Source: CBDATG01 sp965200145
GTDB taxonomy: Bacteria > Chloroflexota > Dehalococcoidia > Lucifugimonadales > Lucifugimonadaceae
Direction: 5' to 3'
Length of the DNA stretch: 64,000 nt
Assembly (NCBI GenBank): GCA_965200145.1
Contig: CBDATG010000002.1
Span: forward strand, 248,001 to 312,000
Shown: piece after piece, positions 1 to 8,799 of the stretch
Layout: every line of letters begins with the position of its first letter
How positions within the stretch are numbered: position 1 is the stretch's first letter
Position numbers and translations under genes: made by a program
The notes under the pieces: model-generated
What the model saw: the letters and a program-made list of their open reading frames with translations, nothing else
What the model was told of the DNA's origin: nothing
Database searches by the model: none

Positions 1-2
1 CG

Positions 3-1913
3 TTGCTGGCGCGCTTGGCCGTTGGCAAACTTCAGAATCTGGACTGGTCGGACTCTAAATCGATTGGCAAACTCCGCATCGCTGACCTCGCGTGCGGAAC
101 GGGTGCGTTATTGTCGGCTGTCTACGAACAGATTGCAACACAACACGAACTACACGGCGGTGACCCGGGAGCGTTGCATAAGAACATGTTGGAAGAGATG
201 CTCCACGGATGTGACGTTATGCCTTCGGCGATCCACATCACGGGTTCGACCCTGTCTGGAATGGACCCAGGCGTTCGCTTCGGAGAGACGCGTATTTATG
301 CGTTGGCGTACGGCCGACAAGACGATGGGAGCGTGGCAATCGGCTCGCTTGAGCTGTTGCGGTCTTCGTCGGCAATGTCGCTCTTCAACACCAGTGATCC
401 CGCGGCGAGGACCGGCGGGCAAGGTCAGGTCACCGCGGCACGCATCACTACCGATATTCCTGACCTGGGCTACGACTTGGTGATCATGAATCCACCGTTT
501 ACTCGTTCAACGAACCACGAAGGACCTCACGCAACCGTGGTAAACCCGGCATTCGCAGCGTTCGGTGCAAACAGCGGAGACCAGACAGAGATGGGGCAGC
601 GACTGAACTCTCTCGGCAAGGGCACTTGTTACCACGGGAACGCGGGCTTGGCATCCGCGTTCGCCGCGATGGCCGACCGGAAGCTCAAACCGGGTGGCGT
701 ACTTGCAATGGTGTTACCGCTTTCGTCCACGGCCGGACTGTCTTGGTCCAAGTTCAGACGGTTGCTGCGTGAGGAGTACAACGAAGTCGATATCGTGAGC
801 ATCTCTGACGCAAGGGGTGAGATCTCATTCTCGGCCGACACTGGACTCGGCGAATGTCTGGTGATTGGAAGAAAACGCAGAAGCGGAGAAGAGGTTGACG
901 GTCGCGTCCGGTTCACATCGCTGGCGAAGCGGCCGAGGAGTCTCGTGGAATCTGATTCAATCGCCAAGCGAGTGATGAATCTCGCCAACCCACGATCGAT
1001 TGATGACGGTCCATATGGAGGAACTACATTGGCGGTGGGGGACGCGGAGCTCGGGTCTGTAATCATCGTTGAGGTCGAGCCACGGCAGGACTTGCTCCGC
1101 GCGGTTAGAGTGGCGGACTTCTCCGTGTCTCAAGTTGCGCACGGTCTTGCATCCTCAAATCTAAGACTACCTGGCGTTGAGGTGGAACGGATGATTCCGA
1201 TCGCTCCGCTCAGACAGGTGGGTTCAATGGGACTCGTGCATCGAGACATCACCGGACCATCACCACGAGGAGCGTTCGATCCCGGTCCGCCGAGCGATAC
1301 TTCAACATCCCCAGCTATCTGGAATCACGATGCGAACAGGGAAACGCGGATAATCTGTTCACCTGACATGCAGCTCCGTGTCCGCAGAGGCATGGAACAG
1401 AGGGCGGCCGAAACATGGGCGACAGCTGGCAGGGTGCATCAAAATCTCGCATTTAGGTTTAACTCTCAGCCTTTGGCCGCCGCATTCACTACCCGGAAGT
1501 CACTCGGCGGATCCGCGTGGCCCAACCTCAACTTCAGCGACGAAAGATTCGAGTACGCCTACTGTCTGTGGGCGAATTCAACTCTGGGTCTCGTCACATT
1601 CTGGTGGAACTCCAATCGACAACAAAGCGGCCGTGGCGTGGTTACGATCCGATCCGTGGAAGCTATGCCAATACTGGACATGCGAAGGTTATCGGACAAA
1701 CAGTTGCGCGCCGCGCGAGACGCATTTGAAGATTTCCGAGAGATGGACCTCATGCCTGCTTATCAGGCCGATGTAGACCCAAATCGCGAGCGTCTCGATC
1801 AGGCACTACTGTGCGGAGTATTAGGTTTCGACATCGATGTCTTTCACGCCGTCCGCCGTTTGACCGAAAAATGGTGCGCCGAGCCGTCTGTGCACGGTGG
1901 TAAGGCGAGCTAG
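3..1913 (+). CDS. N6-adenine DNA methyltransferase, 5'-truncated by window edge
   Basis: Class I SAM-dependent DNA methyltransferase that would methylate adenine in DNA. The visible N-terminus holds the SAM-binding motif I (DLACGTGALLSA, about residues 29-40). The catalytic motif IV NPPF follows at about residue 164 in DLVIMNPPFTRS, with KPGGVLAMVLP after it as a later Rossmann strand. The C-terminal half, from about residue 350, has no motif I recognise and may be the target-recognition region. The frame is open to the left edge, so the true start lies upstream. The arrangement resembles large type I/IIG or phage-exclusion methyltransferases, but no restriction subunit is in view. It is convergent with the transketolase gene, with a strong hairpin between them. 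Confidence 0.8.
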   Translation: MLARLAVGKLQNLDWSDSKSIGKLRIADLACGTGALLSAVYEQIATQHELHGGDPGALHKNMLEEMLHGCDVMPSAIHITGSTLSGMDPGVRFGETRIYALAYGRQDDGSVAIGSLELLRSSSAMSLFNTSDPAARTGGQGQVTAARITTDIPDLGYDLVIMNPPFTRSTNHEGPHATVVNPAFAAFGANSGDQTEMGQRLNSLGKGTCYHGNAGLASAFAAMADRKLKPGGVLAMVLPLSSTAGLSWSKFRRLLREEYNEVDIVSISDARGEISFSADTGLGECLVIGRKRRSGEEVDGRVRFTSLAKRPRSLVESDSIAKRVMNLANPRSIDDGPYGGTTLAVGDAELGSVIIVEVEPRQDLLRAVRVADFSVSQVAHGLASSNLRLPGVEVERMIPIAPLRQVGSMGLVHRDITGPSPRGAFDPGPPSDTSTSPAIWNHDANRETRIICSPDMQLRVRRGMEQRAAETWATAGRVHQNLAFRFNSQPLAAAFTTRKSLGGSAWPNLNFSDERFEYAYCLWANSTLGLVTFWWNSNRQQSGRGVVTIRSVEAMPILDMRRLSDKQLRAARDAFEDFREMDLMPAYQADVDPNRERLDQALLCGVLGFDIDVFHAVRRLTEKWCAEPSVHGGKAS

Positions 1914-1975
1914 CTCAGCAGGGCGCAAATAAGCAGGCCACTCAAGCCACTGTGAGTAGCGGGTCCGCCGTTAGA

Positions 1976-2010
1976 CGCGTTGTCGTGGCGCACAGGGCCG
2001 CGACAACGCG
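1976..2010. terminator. Bidirectional hairpin between convergent genes
   Basis: A perfect 10-bp inverted repeat, CGCGTTGTCG at 1976-1985 and CGACAACGCG at 2001-2010. Four more pairs (one G-T) extend it inward, leaving a 7-nt loop. It lies between the stops of the methyltransferase gene and transketolase. There is no long T tract on either strand, so factor-independent termination is not certain. Confidence 0.6.
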
Positions 2011-2036
2011 ACTGCGCGCCACCAAGCACAACAGAT

Positions 2037-4079
2037 TTACAGCAGTTCCCGCGCCTTGTTTACGACGTGCTGGACGGTGAAACCGAAGTGTTCCATTACT
2101 TCGCCACCCGGTGCGGAAGCTCCAAACTCGTCGATACCGACCTGTAGTCCGTCAGACGTTGTGTATCGCTCCCAGCCTATCGTCGTCCCGGCTTCGACTG
2201 ATACCCTAGCGTCGATGTACGGAGGCAAGACAGAATCACGGTACTCGGCGGGTTGAGAAGCGAACAACTCCCAAGAAGGCATTGACACCGCTCTTGCAAC
2301 GATGCCTTCCGACTGGAGTTGCAATGCCGCGGACAACGCCAGCTGGGTCTCGGAGCCTGTTCCGATAAGGATCACATCGGGTTTCGATGCCGATTCTGTC
2401 TCGTACACGACGTACGCGCCCCGCTGGACGTTGCCTGCCGCTTCGCCAGTAGCACCGATCGTGGCCAGTGGTGGGAGATTCTGGCGCGTGAGTATGAGCG
2501 CAGTTGGACCACGGCGATTCTCAATCGCGATGCGCCACGCCTCGACGGTCTCATCAGCATCCGCAGGCCGGAGAACTGTCAGGTTGGGTATCATCCGTAA
2601 TCCCATCAACTGTGAGATTGGTTGATGCGTGGGACCGTCCTCGCCGAGTCCAATCGAGTCGTGCGTGAAAATCCAGATTGAAGGCGCATGCGAAAGCGCA
2701 CCGACCCTGATGGCTGGCCGCAGGTAATCGGAGAATATGAGGAAGGTCGCAGCGTAGGGAATGATGCCGCCATGCAATGCCATTCCGTTGGAAATCGCGC
2801 CCATTGCGTGTTCTCGGACTCCGAAGTGCATGTTGCGGCCGCTCGGCACTTCAGGAGAGAAGGAGCCTCTGCCTCCCACTTCGGTGTTGTTCGACTCTGC
2901 CAGATCGGCAGAACCGCCGACTAGGTTCGGCACGGCGGGAGTTATCTTGTGCAAACAGTCTCCGGACACCGCACGCGTCGCGATCGGGTTCGCGTAACCG
3001 CGGCTCAAAGTTGCTAGCTCGGCATCCCAATCAGCAGGCAATTCGCACTTGACCTGCGCTTCAAGCTGGCGCGCGAGTTCTGGGAACTCTTGGGAATACG
3101 CGGCGAAGCTCTCGTTCCAGTTGCTCTCACTAGATGCCCCTGTACGAGTGCACGATCGGAATTGCTCGTACACGTCTTGGGGTACATGGAAAGGTTCGTA
3201 CGGCCAGCCTAGTCGCTCCCTCGTCGCGTCAACCTCTGCATCTCCCAGCGCCTTGCCGTGGACCGCTCCGGTTCCGGCAAGATTCGGGCTACCGAATCCG
3301 ATTACCGACTTGATCGTTACCAAGCTTGGTCGTCGCGACTCGTCGCAGGCCCGTTGCAACGCTTCGGCAATCCCCGCTAGGTCGTTGCCGTCAACTGCGC
3401 CAGCATCGTGGAATCCATACGCGGCGAAACGTTGCGACACATCTTCTCTGAACGCCTTGTCGGTGTCGCCTTCGATGGAGATTTCATTGTCGTCGTAGAT
3501 GACTATGAGTTTTCCGAGTTGCAAGGTGCCGGCTAATGACGCGGCTTCGGATGCGACTCCTTCCATCAAGTCGCCGTCGGAGCACACCACGAAGGTGCGA
3601 TGGTTCAGGACTTCGTGCCCGGGCCGATTGAACGAGTCGGCGAGCATCTTCTCAGCGATTGCGAATCCAACTGCGTTTCCGAAACCCTGTCCCAGCGGTC
3701 CGGTAGTTGCTTCGACACCGGGGGTTAAGCCGATTTCGGGATGACCCGGAGTACGGCTACCGAGTTGTCTGAAATTTTTCAGGTCATCGATCGATAGGTC
3801 GTAACCAGTGAGATGCAACATCGAGTAGAGCAACATCGATGCGTGGCCGGCAGACAGTACGAATCTGTCTCGATTGATCCAAGCTGGATTGGCAGGATTG
3901 TGCTTGAGGAACCGAGTCCATAGCAAGTAGGCAGTAGGCGCCAAGCCCATCGGTGCGCCGGGATGTCCAGAGTTCGCGCGTTGGACAGCGTCAACCGACA
4001 GCATGCGTATCGCATTGACGCATCGCCGATCGATGGCGGCAGATGCGTCAGTTTCGGATTGCGAGTCGGGATCAGTCAC
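2037..4079 (-). CDS. tkt: Transketolase
   Basis: Thiamine-diphosphate enzyme that moves two-carbon ketol units in the non-oxidative pentose phosphate pathway. Its 680 residues are the usual full length. Visible marks are the N-terminal HPGAPMG substrate-binding loop, the ThDP/Mg motif beginning CSDGDLMEG and ending near YDDNEIS, and the pyrimidine-domain segment HDSIGLGEDGPTHQP. The start is GTG at 4079; no clear Shine-Dalgarno sequence precedes it. A 149-nt spacer separates it from the upstream SMP-30 gene on the same strand, so it may have its own promoter. No transaldolase or other pentose-phosphate gene is adjacent. Confidence 0.95.
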   Translation of the reverse strand: MTDPDSQSETDASAAIDRRCVNAIRMLSVDAVQRANSGHPGAPMGLAPTAYLLWTRFLKHNPANPAWINRDRFVLSAGHASMLLYSMLHLTGYDLSIDDLKNFRQLGSRTPGHPEIGLTPGVEATTGPLGQGFGNAVGFAIAEKMLADSFNRPGHEVLNHRTFVVCSDGDLMEGVASEAASLAGTLQLGKLIVIYDDNEISIEGDTDKAFREDVSQRFAAYGFHDAGAVDGNDLAGIAEALQRACDESRRPSLVTIKSVIGFGSPNLAGTGAVHGKALGDAEVDATRERLGWPYEPFHVPQDVYEQFRSCTRTGASSESNWNESFAAYSQEFPELARQLEAQVKCELPADWDAELATLSRGYANPIATRAVSGDCLHKITPAVPNLVGGSADLAESNNTEVGGRGSFSPEVPSGRNMHFGVREHAMGAISNGMALHGGIIPYAATFLIFSDYLRPAIRVGALSHAPSIWIFTHDSIGLGEDGPTHQPISQLMGLRMIPNLTVLRPADADETVEAWRIAIENRRGPTALILTRQNLPPLATIGATGEAAGNVQRGAYVVYETESASKPDVILIGTGSETQLALSAALQLQSEGIVARAVSMPSWELFASQPAEYRDSVLPPYIDARVSVEAGTTIGWERYTTSDGLQVGIDEFGASAPGGEVMEHFGFTVQHVVNKARELL

Positions 4080-4228
4080 AGAAGAGAGACATCGTTGATT
4101 GAAACGGACGACAGCTAACGCGCCTGTCCGCGGGAATCGATTCTAATCAAGCGACGAACCTTAAAGTTGCACTAGGCGAGCGGTGACAGCTCATCATCGG
4201 ACCGACTGAATCGTCACTGATATTCGGC

Positions 4229-5203
4229 TCACCGGGTGCCTACCACTTGCAGTTGGACCGAGTAGAGAGATGTATCGGCGGCGATGTACAGCGTTGTCAT
4301 GTCATCGCCGCCGAACGCGCAATTCGCAGTTCGTTGCTCTGGAACAAGAATCTTGCCGACCAGAGCTCCTTCGCGGTCGTAGCAGTGCACACCGTCGTGT
4401 GCACTGGTCCAGATATTGCCCTCAACATCGGTGCGAAATCCATCAGCGATACCAGGACGAACGACAGAGAATACCCGCATGTTCGAGACCGATTGGCCGT
4501 CGTCTTGAACATCCCAAGCTGTCAGGTATCTTGGTGTGCCGCTATCCGCTACGTACAAGGTGCGCTCGTCTGGCGAGAACGCGATACCGTTCGGGCGGTC
4601 AATCTGCGTGATAACGGCACTCAGCGCGTCTGTGGCGGGATCGAACCGGTAGACGAAATTCCCTGCCTGCTCAGAGTCGCGCTGTTCGCCCTCTCGGTTC
4701 GTCAATATGCCGTACGGCGGGTCAGTGAACCAGATGGAACCGTCTGACTTGACGCAAAGGTCGTTCGGAGAGTTAAGGCGGCCGCCGTCGAAAGAATCAA
4801 CCAGCACCGTCAGGGTGCCGTCGTGTTCCAGCCTGGAGATTGCGTTACGCCGATGTTCGCAGGTGACGAGCCGACCTTCGTTATCGACAGTGTTGCCGTT
4901 GGAGTAGTAGCTCGGATCGCGAAACGTGGTCGTCTGCTGCGACACCGGGTCGTACTTCAACATGCGGTTGTTGGGCACGTCTGAGAAGACTACGAATCCG
5001 GAACTCCCGTTCTGAGCAGGTACCCACGTCGGTCCTTCTGCCCACTCGGTTCCGGTGTAGTGCCTTGTCAGCTTGACATCATCATCGCCGCCGACTAACT
5101 CTCGGAATTTGGGATGGACGATGACCGCGCCAGAGCGCAGTTCCTCAGCTGGACGGAACTCGCGACGTTCGCTCCAGGTCATGTTCGGCGCGGCTTCACT
5201 CAT
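4229..5203 (-). CDS. SMP-30/gluconolactonase-like protein (second of pair)
   Basis: Six-bladed beta-propeller of the SMP-30/gluconolaconase/LRE family, whose members hydrolyse sugar lactones with a divalent metal. The usual metal ligands can be placed: Glu in WAEGPTW, Asn in NSPNDL and Asp in YVADSG, with DRPNGIAFSPDE as the family hallmark. It is 324 residues long. Its ATG overlaps the TGA of the upstream paralogue (ATGA at 5203-5200), and a GGGGG Shine-Dalgarno sequence lies inside that gene, so the two are translationally coupled. The substrate is unknown. The enolase-superfamily sugar-acid dehydratases elsewhere in the window make a lactone-to-aldonate-to-2-keto-3-deoxy acid route plausible. 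Confidence 0.88.
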   Translation of the reverse strand: MSEAAPNMTWSERREFRPAEELRSGAVIVHPKFRELVGGDDDVKLTRHYTGTEWAEGPTWVPAQNGSSGFVVFSDVPNNRMLKYDPVSQQTTTFRDPSYYSNGNTVDNEGRLVTCEHRRNAISRLEHDGTLTVLVDSFDGGRLNSPNDLCVKSDGSIWFTDPPYGILTNREGEQRDSEQAGNFVYRFDPATDALSAVITQIDRPNGIAFSPDERTLYVADSGTPRYLTAWDVQDDGQSVSNMRVFSVVRPGIADGFRTDVEGNIWTSAHDGVHCYDREGALVGKILVPEQRTANCAFGGDDMTTLYIAADTSLYSVQLQVVGTR

Positions 5204-6099
5204 ATCGCCCCCTGTGTGTTCAGGTCAATGCACCAAAGCGCCGATGTTGCACCGATGAAGAGTCGCTGACGGTCGGACATGCCAAACGAGCAGTTCGCGG
5301 CGACCTCTGGCGTGTGAATCTTGCCAAGCAATTCACCATCGGGATTGAACACCTGCACGCCATCGCCGGTCGTAACGAACAGGTTGCCGTTGACATCACA
5401 CCTAAATCCGTCTGGAACGCCAGGTTCAATCACGGCGAAAACGGTGGGATTCAGCACCGCGTTACCTTTCGCAACATCGAATCTTATGATCTGGTGGTTC
5501 CTAAACTCACCGTGCGTCCTGCCAGTATCTCCTACGTACAACACGGATTCGTCGGGTGAGAAAGCAATGCCGTTGGGCTTGTCGAAGTCCTCAGATACTG
5601 CAACGGTTTGTCCGGCATCATCGACCATGTAAACACGGTTGTGAGTCTGCTCTGGTTTGTCACCGTGTCCGAATTCGGGATGCAGAAAGCCATAATCAGG
5701 GTCGGTAAACCAGATCGTGCCATCTGACTTAACTACGACATCGTTCGGCGAGGTGAACCTTCCGCCTTCGTAGTGCGATGCCACGGGCACGATTGAGCCG
5801 TCCTGTTCCAACCTCACGACGGTCCTGCCGCGCGTCAAGCATGACAGCACCCGGCCTTCCGCGTCTTGGGCGTTTCCGTTGGCGCAATCAGACGGCTCCC
5901 GGAAGATTCCCAAGCCTTCCTCTTCGTCCCAACGCAGAATTCGGTTGTTCTTGAAGTCTGAAACGATGACATAGCCCCGACTCGAAAGCCAGCACACACC
6001 CTCGGCGAAGTCGAGATCCTCGGACAGTAGCCTCAGCTCGGGGTTTGATCCGAGGATTGTTTGGAACTCGTCGGAGCGTATGTCGAAGCAAGAATCCAT
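5200..6099 (-). CDS. SMP-30/gluconolactonase-like protein (first of pair)
   Basis: Second SMP-30 family beta-propeller, a clear paralogue of its downstream neighbour. Matching metal-ligand segments are DFAEGVCW, TSPNDVVV and YVGDTG, with DKPNGIAFSPDE at the same place. I chose ATG 6099 (299 residues) because GGAGG lies 8 nt upstream of it. An ATG at 6123 would add 8 residues and has no such site. It follows the ccdA-like gene on the same strand after a short gap. Tandem SMP-30 genes suggest related lactones of different stereochemistry, which is inference. Confidence 0.88.
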   Translation of the reverse strand: MDSCFDIRSDEFQTILGSNPELRLLSEDLDFAEGVCWLSSRGYVIVSDFKNNRILRWDEEEGLGIFREPSDCANGNAQDAEGRVLSCLTRGRTVVRLEQDGSIVPVASHYEGGRFTSPNDVVVKSDGTIWFTDPDYGFLHPEFGHGDKPEQTHNRVYMVDDAGQTVAVSEDFDKPNGIAFSPDESVLYVGDTGRTHGEFRNHQIIRFDVAKGNAVLNPTVFAVIEPGVPDGFRCDVNGNLFVTTGDGVQVFNPDGELLGKIHTPEVAANCSFGMSDRQRLFIGATSALWCIDLNTQGAI

Positions 6100-6176
6100 G
6101 TGTACACCTCCGCGCACGGACATCCAATAATGCGGGAATTATCGCACAGGATGGCGCGAACCTGTACCAAGACTTA

Positions 6177-7103
6177 TTACCTGATACCGAAATTCGCAGT
6201 GAGGTCGCCCTCGGTCAGCCAGTAGAAGACAAGATAAGCACCGACGAGGATCAACACCGTCGCGGATATGGCGTTCAGATAGGGCATAATGCGGCGCAGG
6301 TGGTTGACCAACGCCGACTTCGCGATTGCGATTGCGATCGTGATCGCTAGTATCAAGAACGTCATCCCGGCGGCGTAAGAAACGAACTGTAGCGTGCCGT
6401 TCACGATGCCGCCGCGGCTGAATGAGCTGGTTATCACGCTGAGGAACAGCGGCAACGTGCAGCTGAGCGACGCGAGCGCGTAGCTGATTCCAAAGAGGAA
6501 GTAACCCTGCAATGAGGCAACGCTCGGGTCGCCGACTTTGTCTGCCATGCGTTGCGCCAAACCCGTGTAGAGCTTGCCGCCTGCAAGAATGTAGGCGCCC
6601 AGACCGGTGATCAGGAATCCCATAACGAAGCCGATCCACGGCAACGCGACCCGCACCGCTTCTTGGCTGAGCCCGACTACCAATCCCGCAGCGCCGAACA
6701 GGACTACGAACCCGAGCCCCATCGTCAGGCTGATGTAAACGGCGCGTGCACTCCGAGCTGTCACGCCACGGATTCCTTTGCGTTGGTCTTCCGTTTCATC
6801 GCCAATGTAGAGGGTCAAGTATGCCGGCAACATTACGAATCCGCACGGGTTCACAGCGGCGAGCATCCCGGCGCCAAATGCGAAGCCGAATGGCAGGATG
6901 CTTTGAAAATTGGCGGCGAGACCAGAGGTACCGCTCTGTAAGCTGAGAATCTGTCCGACGGCTGAGTTCGCGCCTGGTCCCACTAGGAATCCGCCGATCA
7001 CCGCAACGGCTACTGCGCCGCACGCGAAGAGCGTCGGGAACACCCAAGATGGGATTGATGTTGATTTGGCTTCCTGTTGCATCTCACAACCTGCTGAGGT
7101 CAC
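6177..7103 (-). CDS. ccdA: CcdA/DsbD-family membrane thiol-disulfide carrier
   Basis: Polytopic membrane protein of the CcdA/DsbD transmembrane family, which passes reducing equivalents from cytoplasmic thioredoxin to extracytoplasmic thiols, often for cytochrome c maturation. The two redox cysteines expected in the first and fourth core helices are visible, in NPCGFVMLPAYLTLYIG and in SLSCTLPLFL. The protein has 308 residues and about seven hydrophobic segments, including one extra N-terminal helix that resembles a signal anchor. The start is GTG 7103, or ATG 7082, which removes seven residues. No cytochrome c synthase or thioredoxin gene is adjacent, so its partner is unknown. It is divergent from rpsB. 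Confidence 0.87.
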   Translation of the reverse strand: MTSAGCEMQQEAKSTSIPSWVFPTLFACGAVAVAVIGGFLVGPGANSAVGQILSLQSGTSGLAANFQSILPFGFAFGAGMLAAVNPCGFVMLPAYLTLYIGDETEDQRKGIRGVTARSARAVYISLTMGLGFVVLFGAAGLVVGLSQEAVRVALPWIGFVMGFLITGLGAYILAGGKLYTGLAQRMADKVGDPSVASLQGYFLFGISYALASLSCTLPLFLSVITSSFSRGGIVNGTLQFVSYAAGMTFLILAITIAIAIAKSALVNHLRRIMPYLNAISATVLILVGAYLVFYWLTEGDLTANFGIR

Positions 7104-7208
7104 TTGTTTTGCCTACGTTGATCGTTAGCGTCGGGTTTGACGACACCGGTTCAAAGCGTTAAACGGACCTGCGGTCAATCACAATACCGGTGGCGCGCCC
7201 TCCCGTTG

Positions 7209-7217
7209 TGATAGTAT
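7209..7217 (+). promoter_or_regulatory. Extended -10 promoter for the rpsB operon
   Basis: TGATAGTAT matches an extended -10 element (TGn followed by TAGTAT at 7212-7217), about 73 nt before the rpsB start. No good -35 sits 16-18 bp upstream, which extended -10 promoters tolerate. The predicted transcript would carry a leader of about 65 nt, in which autoregulation by S2 could act as in other bacteria, but I see no clear binding structure. Confidence 0.45.
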
Positions 7218-7289
7218 CAGTACGTCGCCTGCGCCACGGATTTCGCGCGCTGGTGTCGCCCGTTATCCCATCGCTACATCGGAGAAGAC

Positions 7290-8207
7290 TTGACTACAGA
7301 GACGGTTACAGAAGCAGAGTCCGTTGCGCCTGCTGACGAGGAGTCGCAGGAAAATGGGCGACTCCTTGAGCTTGATATCGAAACGCTTTATAAGGCAAAG
7401 GTGCATTTGGGTCATCTCACTAAGCGCTGGCATCCGAGGATGAACCAGTATGTGATGATGAACCACCAGAGGAGACACATCCTTGATATGTCGCGCACTC
7501 TGGTGGCGATTGATGAAGCAAAGCAAGCGGTGCGCGAGATTGTGGCTTCTGGTGGCGAGTGTCTGTTTGTAGGGACGAAGCCGCAAGCGCAAAAGGAAAT
7601 ACAGGCGGTGGCGGCCAGAACCAGCGCTCTCTATATCACATCGCGATGGCTGGGCGGTACGCTAACCAACTTTGCGACGATTACACGCAGGCTTGAGACG
7701 CTGGTTGAGCTCGAGGAGCAGTTCACCAAAGGCGAGGTGAACGCCAAGACCAAGAAAGAGCTGATGATCAAACAGGCCGAGGTCAACCGCTTGAATAAGT
7801 TCTTCGGCGGGATCAAAGAGATGACCAAGCTGCCGGACGTTCTGTTCGTCGCAGGTATGGACAAAGAGCGGCATGCCATAAAGGAAGCGACCGATCTCAA
7901 CATACCTGTGGTCGCGATAGTGGATTCGAACTGCGACCCGACAACTGTCACGTATCCGATACCGGGTAACGACGACTCTCACCGCTCGATCTCACTCATA
8001 GCGAATCAAATTGGCGATGCGATTCTGGATGGTCGCGACCTGGCAGCGGAGCGCGAACGCGTGCGCCAGGCGGCGATCGCGGAACGCGAGGCACAAGAGG
8101 CCGCGCAAGCCGCCGCACGCGCGGCAGCTGTTAGGCGTTCACAGCAGGCACAGCGCGAACGCGAAGCTGCAGGTGGCGACGGTCAGGCCGACGGCGAGAG
8201 CGAGTGA
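7290..8207 (+). CDS. rpsB: 30S ribosomal protein S2
   Basis: Small-subunit ribosomal protein S2, needed for S1 docking on the 30S particle. Typical segments are LYKAKVHLGHLTKRWHPRMN near the N-terminus, FVGTKPQAQKE, and PDVLFVAGMDKERHAIKEA followed by IPVVAIVDSNCDP. At 305 residues it is longer than the usual 240 or so. The excess is a charged Glu/Ala/Arg/Gln-rich tail from about residue 245, probably helical or disordered. Translation starts at TTG 7290 behind GGAGAAG. It is the first gene of the rpsB-tsf-pyrH-frr-uppS-cdsA-dxr-rseP operon. Confidence 0.96.
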   Translation: MTTETVTEAESVAPADEESQENGRLLELDIETLYKAKVHLGHLTKRWHPRMNQYVMMNHQRRHILDMSRTLVAIDEAKQAVREIVASGGECLFVGTKPQAQKEIQAVAARTSALYITSRWLGGTLTNFATITRRLETLVELEEQFTKGEVNAKTKKELMIKQAEVNRLNKFFGGIKEMTKLPDVLFVAGMDKERHAIKEATDLNIPVVAIVDSNCDPTTVTYPIPGNDDSHRSISLIANQIGDAILDGRDLAAERERVRQAAIAEREAQEAAQAAARAAAVRRSQQAQREREAAGGDGQADGESE

Positions 8208-8292
8208 GCTTTCTGATAGTTCGATTCCGATTTGCGCGACGAAACCGATTGACCCGAGATTGAAGACGATTCCTAACGAGGTACGTGAGTCC

Positions 8293-8799
8293 ATGGCGAC
8301 CATAGGTGCAGCAGAGATAAAAGAGCTACGTGATCTGACCGGCGCGGGAATCATGGATTGCAAGCGCGCCTTGGAAGCTGCCGACGGCGACATGAAGGTA
8401 GCCGCGGCGGCTTTGGCTGAGGCCGGCCTCGCAGGCGCGGCGAAGAAGGCAGGCAGGGCAGCGCTTGAAGGAGTGGTCGAGTCATACATCCACACCGGCA
8501 ACCGCGTAGGCTCGTTAGTTGAACTGAACTGCGAAACGGATTTCGTGGCACGAACGGACGACTTCCGCAAACTGGCGAAAGACCTCGCGATGCAGGTCGC
8601 CGCGATGAGCCCTCGCTTCGTTGACAGAGAGTCGATCGACGACGAAGATGCCGAAGTTGCGGACGAAGACATCTTGATGGAGCAGATATACATCCGCGAC
8701 GGTTCGATCAAGATATCCGACTTGGTGAAGTCGATGACGGCGAAAGTCGGCGAGAACGTGAAGATTGGCAGGTTCCAGAGATTCGCTCTTGGTGAGTGA
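8293..8799 (+). CDS. tsf: Elongation factor Ts, short form
   Basis: Guanine-nucleotide exchange factor for EF-Tu. The N-terminal UBA-like domain reads IKELRDLTGAGIMDCKRAL, followed by a short core containing VELNCETDFVARTDDF, the segment that contacts EF-Tu. It is 168 residues, much shorter than the 280-residue E. coli protein and near the short forms of Thermus and relatives, which lack the second core subdomain and coiled coil. I place the start at ATG 8293, with GAGGT upstream. An in-frame extension to 8011 overlaps rpsB and is not native. Its TGA overlaps the start of pyrH. Confidence 0.95.
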   Translation: MATIGAAEIKELRDLTGAGIMDCKRALEAADGDMKVAAAALAEAGLAGAAKKAGRAALEGVVESYIHTGNRVGSLVELNCETDFVARTDDFRKLAKDLAMQVAAMSPRFVDRESIDDEDAEVADEDILMEQIYIRDGSIKISDLVKSMTAKVGENVKIGRFQRFALGE

